Source: Phoronis australis (taxonomy: Eukaryota; Phoronida; Phoronidae). From it: a stretch of 64,000 bases of DNA. The position numbers and the translations under genes are program-made. The stretch covers positions 64,001 through 128,000 of the forward strand of contig NMRA01000422.1 of the NCBI GenBank assembly GCA_002633005.1, read 5' to 3'. Below the pieces are notes generated by a model, which saw only the letters and a list, made by a program, of their open reading frames with translations, was not told the DNA's origin and ran no database searches. This document shows positions 33,501-45,500 of this stretch, one piece after another. Each line of letters starts with the position of its first letter. The first letter of the stretch is position 1.

Positions 33501-36500
33501 GAAAGCAGTTTATTGAAAGTTTTAACTAGGCTCTAATCTGTCAAATGCATGCCCAAGGCTGACCTGTGTATAGAGTTGGCGAGGACCTTGTCAAGTCATA
33601 AACAGTTCTGCAGTAAACAACTCAAGCCTAATTTCCAATAATAGCTTTAAACCTAAGAGCTTAATGAGAAAACAACCTTCACAATGTTTTTCAGCTGGAA
33701 AAAAAATAACACAACTGCGTTTTCAATTTTTAACAAGAGCAACGCAGAGCGTTGAAATGCGCCCACAATTGCACCGCATACGGTATCCCTCTAGGGTTGT
33801 TTAGTGGTACCATAAAGTGGCCAGTACAGGGCATATATGTAGTATGTTGCACTTAGCAAAATGGAAAGGCATGGTCATTCTCTCCTCAATAGGCTAGGGG
33901 CAAAATGTGAGTAATCTTCATAATACAAGCACATCCTATACACCAGTTGCGTAAAGCACCACAGAAACAGAATTAAAAACAAATTTACCAACATACGAGA
34001 TTAGAGCAGCATTAGAATGCCAGAAACAAATTTCTACTTGGAACTTTTCCTTCATAGTCACGAAGTAACACAAAGTATACACCTGAAGACCTATGAAAAT
34101 ACAGAGGTCAATGTAAAATACTAAAATTGCCACTAGAGGCAAATACTAAAATTGCCACTAGAGGCATACCGGTAGTCAGAATCATCCTAAAGTCGTCATC
34201 GTCCATTGTCAACATCACATAAATACACTTGCTAAATTTAGTAAAGATCCTGCAAACGGTTTGGGAGATACAGCNNNNNNNNNNNNNNNNNNNNNNNNNN
34301 NNNNNNNNNNNNNNNNNNNNNNNNNNNNNNNNNNNNNNNNNNNNNNNNNNNNNNNNNNNNNNNNNNNNNNNNNNNNNNNNNNNNNNNNNNNNNNNNNNNN
34401 NNNNNNNNNNNNNNNNNNNNNNNNNNNNNNNNNNNNNNNNNNNNNNNNNNNNNNNNNNNNNNNNNNNNNNNNNNNNNNNNNNATAAATATACTTACACAA
34501 TTTCGTAAAGATCCCACGAAAGGTTTAGGAGATACAGCCATAGGCGCAAAAAAAACAAAACTGCCACTAGGAGGCGCCACAGTAGTTGAAATCATCGGAA
34601 AATCATCGTCGACCGTCCTCTACATAGTAAGCATATACATGCCAATTTTCACAATCATCCTTCGAGCGGTTTGGTTGATAGAGGGGTGGACGCACAAAAA
34701 CAGACTCGAAAACACTAAAAATGGCCACTAGGTGGCGCAAACTATGTCGAATCCATCTGAAAACGGCAGGATAGCGTCATCTCACTAATAGGTGCCTATA
34801 TACCAAATTTCATGAAAATCCGTTCAGGACTTTTGAAGATACAAAGGTAAGCGTAAAAAACTAAAATTGCCACTAGGGGGCACACCGGTAGTCAAATCTG
34901 TCCGAAAGTTCGCACATGCCGTCCCATTCATGAATGGAACATATGTGCCAAATTTCATGAACGTATGTCAAAGGGTTTTGGAGATAGAGCAGCAGACGCC
35001 GCCCGGACGGACGGACGGACGGACGGACAGAGATGACGGCATAATGCGTCCACATATAAATATGTGGGCGCATAAAAAGTGGTGAACTATTAACTGAAAT
35101 TACAACAGCTTTTAAATGGTATATGAGAAACGTCGACTTGCTGACTGCTGATTATACTCAAACTTCAATAGGATAGTCTGCATACAATAGACGATATCAT
35201 GAGCCAGACTGGAAAGTGTTGGGAGTGACAGGTTGTAACTACAGAAACTATTGACTTCGGAGATGGCAATTTGGAATATAACAAGAGCAACGCGGAGCAT
35301 TGAAATGCGCCCATGAATGCACCGCAAATGGTGTGCTTCTAGGCTTGTTTATTTATTTCATAAAAATGGCCACTAGATGGCGCAAAAATATCCAATCCAT
35401 CTGAAAAAGGGAACATGCCAACGATTCTTTAATAGATAACTATTTTCTAATTGAAATTTCATAAAAATCTATCAAGGAACTTCAGAGAAACGACGGAAGA
35501 CAGAAAAAATGAAATTGCAGCCACTACGGGGCACAGCGTTCGTTGGATCCGCCTGAAAGACGTCGTCGTCTGTTGTTGGCTTCATATAAATACAATTATT
35601 AAATTTGATAAAGATTCTGCAGTGGGTTTAGGAGATGCAGCAATGGGTGCAAACCAAAACAAAATTACCACTAGGAAGCACCACACTAGTCGAAGTCGTT
35701 ATCGTCAACTGTCCTCTTCACACTGAGAACATATACGCCAATTTTCAAAATCATGCTTAGAATGGTTTGGTTGACTGAGGAGTGGACGCCAAAAAACAGG
35801 CTCAAAAACAGTAAAAATGGCCACTGGGTGGCACAAAGTACCTCGATTCCATCTGAAAACAGGAAGATAGCATCATCTTATCAATAGATGCATATTTTTT
35901 TCAAATTTTCTGAAAATATGTTGAGGACCTTTGAAGATACAGACTGAGGTAAACCTAAAAAAGTAGTGGGGTAACCATTCGAAAGTTATCGTCATTTCTT
36001 GTCAACACAATACACTTGCTAAATTTAGTAAAGATCCTGTACAGTTTAGGAGATACAGCCATGGAAGCAAAAAAAAACTGCCACTAGGAGGCGCAACAGT
36101 AGTCGAAGTCATCAGAAAATCGTTGTCAGCCGTCTTCTTCGTAGTAAAAACATACATGCCACTAGGTTGCGCAAACTAGGCCGAATCCATCCGAAAACGG
36201 GAGGATAGCTTCATCTCACTAATAGATGCCTATATGCCAACTTGAGGACCTTTGAAGATACAGAGGTAAATGTAAAAAACTAGAATTGCCACTAGGGGGC
36301 ATACCGGCAGTCAGATCCGTCCGAAAGTCATCGTCCATTGTCAACATCATATCAAATTACATGCTAAATTTTGCAAAGATCCTGAAAATGATGGCCGCAA
36401 AAAAATTGCCACTATGGGGTACACCGGTACTCGGATCCTTCCGAAAGTTCGCTCATGCCATCCCATGCATGAAAGGAACATATGTGAAAATTTTCATGAG

Positions 36501-39500
36501 CATACGTTGAACGGTTTTGGGGATAGAGCAGCTGGATGGACGGCTGCACAGGGATGACGGCATAATGCATCCACATGTGGGTGCATAATAAAAAAGAGAA
36601 TCATGAACAATTATTTAATAGTATTTCAGGAATTTATTTCACAGTTATCATCGCCATACCTGTGGTAGAGGACAACACCCCCAGTCACCCGAAGCCAGTT
36701 TACAACAGGTGTTACCATCCGGGCATGCATGCTCTCCGTCGGGGCAAATCACGTCTTGAACAGCTTCAGACTTGAGTGACCACTTGATGGTCTTCTCACT
36801 GGACTTACATTGACCGCTATCCGCATCACACACCGTCTCTTGTGGACAGCAGTGCAGACCATCTGCACAACAAACAGCCTGCAATTGATGTCGAAGGTCA
36901 GTCTACATGCCTCCATTATAAGAGTCATGTGTCACTGTAGAGGTTTGCTTTCCGAGTCGAAATCTGTGTGATGGTTCAGACTATCTGAATGGAGGAAATG
37001 TCCCAGTGACTAACAACAAAATTACTACAAACATGATACACCATAACACGTACTGAGTAAAATCTCACAAACTTCAGACAAAAAATTGCAAAAATGGCAA
37101 TTTATTTATTTCTCAAGGGATTCTAATATTGCTGTGAGTGATCACAATTTTCCAAAATATAGTTTAACACGGCAAAATAGTGACCATCATGCAGGCATAT
37201 ACCGGAGTCCATACATGAGAACTGCCATTAAATCTGGAGGTGAAAGAATTGGAGAAAAATGTATCTCACATTTTCTCATATCCTATTGAATTAATACACG
37301 AGAACACCTAACATAGTGGAGAAATTGGGGGCTTACAGAATCTTTACTGTGAACCACAGAATACTTGTCATGGAGTCGAACCCTTAATTACCAGCCTCCA
37401 CAAATACCCCACACTGCCCGATCTTTTATCATGAAATTTGAACTTTTACCACACACACACACGCACAAACACACGCACGCAAACACATACGCACAAACAC
37501 ACACACCCTGCATAATTATGCACTAAGCGTTCACGCGGAAAAACTCTGCACGGTAAGGGTTCTTGCAGTGTGCGATATTTTGTAAAGACAAATAAGAATT
37601 CCTTTGGGGTGTTAAGAGCTTTTGCAGTGTGGGTGGGTTTAAATGTTCTGTGGTCCATGGTAACAATTCAGTTACCGCCCCTGGACAGCAATGTAGCTTA
37701 AACACCTTCTCTCCATGGCAACAGCCCCACTGACCAGTCTTCATCATACAACAGGTCATTCCAGCAGAGCACATGGACTTGTTGTTAGGGCACAGTACGC
37801 TGGGTACTTTCACGGAGAGAACTTTGCCAGCAACAGGTGGTTGGGAGTCTGTTAACTCTGCACGGATAGTTGTTGCCTGAAATAAATTGCATCAATCCAT
37901 CAGCTAATGTGGGACGCACTGTAACGGCAAACCATCCACTAGGTTTTTTTTGGTTATTTGTAAAACAAAGGCATAAACATTGGCTTTAATACGCCACCCA
38001 CAAGTTGATTATTTGAGGAAATACAAAATGCATGGAGTCTTGTTTTTATCATAACTTGTGCACGTGAGTTGATTGACAGCAATAAATAACTAAGTGCTTG
38101 CAACAATGAAATCATAATTACTGGCTTGTTATGGCTGCTATTTTGATGAAGGGAACGATTTATGAAGTCCATTAAAGCCTCACATATCCAGCAACAGGAT
38201 ACATGACGTCCTCAAAACAACAGACAGAGTGTAAATCCTGTTCGCTTCATTTTGCGATTACTGGCCATTCATTGAACATTACATTTTTCAAAAGAAAAAC
38301 AATTAACACACCCGAGTCTTGGTCACCATGGGAATGCGTAATTGTTCTCTGTTACATGTGCCTGACGCGGGGTCACACGAATACCCCTCAGGACAACAGT
38401 GAACACCATCTGAGCAACAAACTGCCTACAAAAAGAATGTCAGTTACAGTGACTCAGACATGTAATTCAATGTTGCAAAACAAGGACAATAAGAACAACA
38501 AATATATGAAGGTGAAACTACTGTTATCCTGTAATAATAACATGCATTTTGAGCTTGGAGGGGAGAACTAGCTTGCACAGTGCCTTAGAATTTTGGTGAT
38601 GGTCATAAATCATGGGTGTCTTCCACACACAGTACGCCTTTTGAAATTGACATGCAAGGTCAGCAAAAGCAGATCTTTATGAACCTTGCTCTTAGGCATA
38701 CAACTGTTTAAGAATATGCAGCTAAACAGAGTTTGAGGTCCTGGCTAAGAAAATAACTGTTTTATTATCCATCATTAATTCTAAATAGGTGAGCCCCAGA
38801 TGTAGAAACAGATAATGTAATGGAAACAATTACTTCAACACACCGTAACTGATTAAAATTAATAAACCTGAAACTAGGTTGATGTGATAATTTTGTGTTA
38901 CTTGAATGAAAAATTTGACCTGCAGGGCGCTAACATAAAAACGAACAAGCAAAGATGATGTTCGAGTAATTTACAAACTACAGGCAAAACTGTAATTAGA
39001 CACGTTTCATGTCTCTGAATAGTCTTACAATGTCAGTTGACTGATCATTATTAATAGAGCTCTCAGAATGTTATGATACTCTAACCATGGTTGGCTTGTA
39101 ATACAGTAGGTCACAGGATAATAAACACACAGGATAATAAACACACAGGATAATAAACCAGGGCTTGGAATGACCAATGACAAAAAACGCGGAAACTTTG
39201 AAACTTTTACAGCCCAAATCATGCCCGATAACCAGTCTTGAAATGGTCAATGTTAACCTTTCCCCGACAAAAATCAGGAGGACTAAAAAAAAAAAAATGT
39301 TACCACCATCAGTAGCATGCGTCTGCGTCCTTTTAGCTTGCCCGTCCACTCCCAACCCACACATTTTTGGCTGCAGAGCGGTAGTATTTGTCGCCGCGCT
39401 TAACAATAACACGAGACGCCATTGAAAATCCCACCACGCTGTTCCAGATGCCCCGGCAATGTTGACAATTTACGTTCCTCCGAGGTGAACGTCGTCTGCA

Positions 39501-42500
39501 ACACCGCGGTAAGAAAGGAATTTGCCGCGGAAATTTTATATCAAATCCGATTTTTTTACGCGGAAATATTATAAAAAAGCGGAAAGCACATTTGAAAAAA
39601 GCGGAAATCCGCGTTTCCGCGGAAAATTCCAAGCCCTGATAAACACACAGGATAATAAACACACAGGATAATAAACACACAGGATAATAAACACACAGGA
39701 TAATAAACACACAGGGTAACAAGAGCAACATGGATCTTTGATATGCACCCAACGTGTTGACTGCATAAACAATGTGGGCATACAAACATTTTTCAGTTTG
39801 GGACACAACATGGCGGACAGGTGAAATTTCACTTTGTCGAATTTTGCAACAAAACGAACCTGTTGGGAACAGTAACTTTGCTTACAGCATGGTTTGTATG
39901 GCGTAGCTATTACCAACAATCACATGAAAAAATTGAGCATTGGCTCCAATGTAATAAGCCTCTCAAAATAGAGCTACAGCAATTTTTATTAGCAACTATT
40001 TTTGTCCCAAATAGAAGAATTGTTAGCAGACCAAAATATTCCTTCACCTTTGGAAATGACTGATTTCCATTGAAAAACCAACTTCAATCAACTCCCTGAG
40101 TCTACTTAATGTACAGTGTAACAACCATCAAGAACATGTTGCTGCAAAATGACACAAATTAAAGTGATATGTCTGACGTGCGTACTTTGAGTATAGGGCA
40201 ACAGCCCCAATTTCCAGTGATCAGTTTGCAGCATGTACTTCCACTGGGGCATTCCTGCTTGCCACCCGGACACCGAACAGTTCCCACAATTCTTGGCGTT
40301 GCCAATATCTTTGTAAAAGCATCGATGACTTCCGTTCCTTTGACACACTTTTGACTGGCACTGCACTGGTAACCATTAGGGCAGCAGTGAACACCATCAT
40401 TACAGCAAATGGCCTGTGGAACAGCATGACCTTGGAAAAAATGGGCTACTGGGTGTTGAAGTTAACTGTGGCAAGGCAATGAAACCTTGACATTTTTACG
40501 TTTTTGAGAAATAGATGGACTGTTCATGGTGAAATTGGAAAGCAAGGACTTCAGAGGTGCTCTAAGTCCTATCACATGAAAATGTATGGTGCACGGTGGG
40601 CACACTTATTAGGGTATGGTGCGGGGTGGGCGCACTTATAAGGGTATGGTGCAGGGTCGGTGCCCTTATTAGGGTTTATGCAGAAATGGGTCACTTACAA
40701 GACAGCATAGTAGCACACTCAGTTTTCAAGACAATGTTCAAAACATCTGCCAGTAGTCAACTTACTTTGTGCAAGGTTGGATGACCACAACGCTGAGAGC
40801 GAGTGCAAAACAGTGAAAGGGAATGCTTCATTTTTTAAAGTCATGGCAAACATTGCAAAAAAAATCAGAGAAAATGACTCTTTTTGAAACTCATCACGGA
40901 AACTTAAAAAACAGAAAAAATTCACTTCCAAATAACCGCACTTACAATCCTAGAGTATACTTTCTGCAACTAAGGCAACGCGGAGCGTTGAAGTTCGCCC
41001 ACGAATGTATTGCAAATGGTGTGGTTTTGTAAGGGTTATTTATTTGTATCATAAAAATGGCCACTAGATGGCGCAAAAACGTACAATCCATCCAAAATGG
41101 GAACATGCCATATTTCATAAAAATCTGCCAAGGAACTTCAGAGAAACAAAAGAAAACAGAACAAAATGAAATTGCCACTTGTGGGCACAGCCGTCCAATC
41201 CATCTGCCTGAAAGTCGTGTTATCTTCATATAAATTCACTTACTAAATTAAGTAAAGATCCTCCAAATGGTTTAATAGATACAGCCATGAGCGCAAAAAA
41301 AAACAAAACTGCTACTAGGAGGCGCCACAGTACTTGAACTTGTCGGAAAATCGTCGTCAGCTGTCTACTTCATAGTAAAAACATACATTCAATTTTTCAC
41401 AATTATCCTGAAAGCCGTTTGGTTGATAGATGAGTGGACGCCAAAAAACAGACTCGAAAGCAGTAAAAATGGCCACTAGGTGGCGCAAACTAGGTCAAAT
41501 CCATCTGAAAACAGAGATATAGTGTCACCTCATTAACAGAGGCCTATATGCCTAATTTTATGAAAATATGTTGAGGACCTTCGAACATACAGACTGAGGT
41601 AAACGTAAAAAAAAATAAAATTGCCACTAGGTGGCACACTGGTACTCAGATCCATCTGAAAGTCATCGTCCTTCGTTGTTAACATCAAATAAATACACTT
41701 TAGTAAAGATCCTGCGAACGGTTTAGGGGATACAGCCATAGGCGCTAACAAAACAAAACTGCCACTAGGAGGCGCCACAGTATTTGAAGTCGTCGGAAAA
41801 TCATCGTTAGCCGTCCACTTTATAGTAAGAACATACGTGCCAATTTTCACAATTATCCTTTGAGCGGTTTGGTTGATAGAGGGGTAGACGCAAAAACAGT
41901 AAAAATGGCCACTAGGTGGTGCAAACCACATCAAATCCATCTGAAAACGGGAGGATAGCGTCATCTCACTAATAGGTGCCTTTATACCAAATTTTATGAA
42001 AATCTGTTCAGGACTTTTGAAGATACAGCGGTAAACGTAAAAAACTAAAATTGCCACTAGGGGGCACAACGGTAGTTGGACCAGTCCGAAAGTTCGCTCA
42101 CGCTGTCCCATCTACGGAAGGAACACATGTGCAAAATTTCATGAAGATACGTCAAGGCGTTTTGGAGATAGAGCAGTGGACGCCGGACGAACGCCGGACG
42201 GACGCCGGACGGACGCCGAACGGACGCCGGACAGACGCCGGACGGACGCCGGAGGGACAGAGATGACGGCATAATGCGTCCACATACAAATATGTGGGCA
42301 TATAAAAATCATGACTGGGTACTTAAAAGGAAACAAAATGAAGCTGCAAAAGTCCACCACATAATGAAAAAATCTAGAACCACAGCCCAAATGTTAAGAA
42401 TAGCTTGACAATCAGAATACTCCAAGATAATATTCAAGAAAGAAGTATACAAGCCAAAGGAATGATCTTCTTTAGTTTAAAACTTCACCAGTGGTAAGGG

Positions 42501-45500
42501 TGAAAATACCTTTTACTTGACCAGTACATAACCTTACCTTGGGAATAGGGCAACAGCCCCACTGTCCTGAAGACAATTTACAGCACGTATTTCCAGAGGG
42601 GCACTCATGCTCACCATCAGGACACATGACAGCCTGTAATGCATCTCCAATATCAACACCAGGGGTCACCAGCTGCAAGGCCTGAATGGATGAAGACTTA
42701 CGACAGGTACCAGTGGCACCGCACTCGTAACCGTGTGGACAGCAATGGAGACCATCGGAACAACATACAGCCTGTAAAGGAACGAACAACTTGGACATTT
42801 TCTAAGTAAGGCTTTGAAACGACAATCTTACATGTAGTATTCTCAAGTCTCATGGAGATCTTGTCCCAGGGCCGATGGCCTCACTGCTGGTGAACAGTTT
42901 TCTGTTCAGATGCTAAAACAGGAGCCTTTCTGCATTAGCATCGACCTGATAAGTATTGTATTCATGACCACCAAGATGGGAAAGACAATCACTGTAACCA
43001 TTTATTGTTTGCTGTACAAAAGAATTGATAATTTGTGTGTGCAAGGGTGTCGGAGCAAGGAAAGTGGACAAATATAGCAAATTTTAGTATTCAGTTGAAA
43101 TATTTCAGAGACTAAATCCATTTCAAAAATGATCTGAAAAGAGATTATTACACACTGACGAGAAACCTAAGAAACAATCTTATAAATAGCGCCAATATTT
43201 TGTAGAATTTGAGCACAAGTTAGCCATCAAAGTGTGTCCAGTATAATTCTACACAATGCTTGAAAGACAATCAACTTACTTTTGGTAAGGGACAACAGAG
43301 GTACTGGCCGCCATGTGTCTTGCAACAAGTGTTTCCACTAGGGCATCTGTACCGACCACCAGGACAGAGGATACTGTCTTGGCTGAGCATTCTGGCCAGT
43401 GTTTTCGTGAACCATTCCACTACATGATTTTCCCTCACACACTGTCCTGAATTACACGTGTAGCCCGAGGGACAACAATGGACACCATCAGAACAACAGA
43501 CAGCCTACAACAGAGAACAACAATCTCCAAAGCACTTAGAAAAACACTACAAATGAACTCATACATGTAAACCCATGTTTAAAAATAAAAACGAAGCAGG
43601 TGCCTGAACATTAAGTAAATGTTTTCTTTTGCACACATTTGGTATAGTAACCCCTCCGTAACACGATTTCTGTTGAAAACACGACTGGACTTTTTGTTTA
43701 ACAGCTTAATGCAGAGCGAGCGAGTCTGTATTAAGCTGTCAAATGAAATATCCAGTCGTGTTTTCAACAAAATTTTGCATACATTTCTATAGAATCAGTG
43801 CATTTTTATCTCAGAGCCCCACATCAGTATCCTTAAATTGCTTTCACACTGAACCTTTACTCCCCCGGCGTAACATTCTTTAACTGAAGGGACAGTCATT
43901 TTAACAGGACTAGCGGTAATTGTACTCCTCTTCAGAACTTGGGATTACAGAGACCCGAAAAATTTAGTCCACTGGCCTAACTCTATAGGACAGTTTTAAC
44001 TACAGCAGTAATTAGGGCTACCACAGTACAGTTTTATTATTAGTTTGATGAAATAGTGTAATGAGTTCCCAGAAAATCAAGGTAATAATTGGTCTCCAGC
44101 GGAAAATACAATCCTAATAACACAATGCAGCATGACTGGTAATCTCTCTAGACTCTATTTTGGCTTCACCTTGATCATAATCTTGCTTCAAATGGTCAAC
44201 ACATGCGCCACCTGTGGTCTTAATCAGTTTGACCCCAGACATAATGTAATAGCAGCCAATGTAGTTCAGAGGGAAAGCAGATTGCTTAAATATCTAAGGA
44301 TAGTTAAAGCATTCTTTCCACCGATTTAGCCAATGAGAAACCATCTTTGGGATTCAATCACTCATATGCCCAAAACTGATTTTAAGTTAGAGATGTCACA
44401 GCTTGATTACCTTATCTGGTCATAAACGCAGTGGTAAACAACCCATGCAAAACTTACAAAAACTAAATAACCTAAAATTTTGCGAAAATACCCTTTGCAA
44501 TGTTTTTCTGTAGGAAAAATTACACCATTGCCAATTGGATTTTCAAAAGAACCGTCAATATAAGCTGGGTCAGGGCCCATGTGGGAATTGATGGCAATGA
44601 GAATGCAGACAGACTCGCAAAGATAGGAGCAAGCGTTCTGCATTTTGTGCCTGAACCAGCTATCCCGGTATCTTACGGATGTTGCAGGATGAGTACACGC
44701 AACTGGGTACATATCCAGTCAGCAGCCCAGTGGGCATCACTTAACTCCTGCAGAGAAGGAGAATTTTCCCAACGTGATCGAACCAAAAGGTTCACAAAGC
44801 CTTCTGAGTCTAGATAGATTGGGTATAAGACACGTCATTCAAATTTTGACATGCCACTCCAACCTAGCCCGACACAGACACATTACTGGGCATATGGGGA
44901 GCATGGTACTGACGTAGAATATCATAAACACCTGGTAGAGTCTTGCCCAGCTTTTTATAGGCTAAGGAGCAACCTACTGGATGGCACTGTTACATGCCTA
45001 CAACATATAGTGCATGGCAACAAATGGAAACGTCTGTCCGTTTTCCTAAAGGAGACTGGCAGACTTGAAAACTTCCTTCACGAGGAGCCATAATTGGGGT
45101 CTCGTGCCTTTGCTCAGGTGTTTTGTGCAATGAGCCCAACCATGAGGCCTGCGCATGTCTGATGCACTGCAAATGATATCAGACCACCTGCACTGTTTCT
45201 TTTTTTATTTTTTAATTGGATTTTCAAAAATTGGTGAACAATTAATTGAAATCACATCAACTTTAAATGGAGCATCCGAATGAAATGACAGGTGATTGAT
45301 TACGTTAACAATTCATTAGTTTAGTATTCTCCACACACAACAGACAATTTCAATAGGCAGTGCAAATGTGTCTGGATTTTCCAATGGTTTGGGGGTAACG
45401 GACTATAACACAGCAAAAATTGTATCACGATTTAAGCTCAATTGCACTCCATAGTCAGAAAACTGTTCCAAGTCTTATCAAGCTACAAATGCCAAAGATC

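Noticed and set aside
39333-39919. Open frames with a repeating ILCVYYPV peptide
   Set aside because: Translation of the 16-bp minisatellite and the MITE in it.
41533-42111. 192-codon open frame on the - strand
   Set aside because: It arises from near-144-bp repeat subunits; the peptide is periodic (PPSG-like) and has no known domain.
44018-44500. Missing granulin exon in a long intron
   Set aside because: No CC-x-DG-x-HCC or CPSG-x-TCC pattern on either strand; exons 11 and 12 already join in frame.
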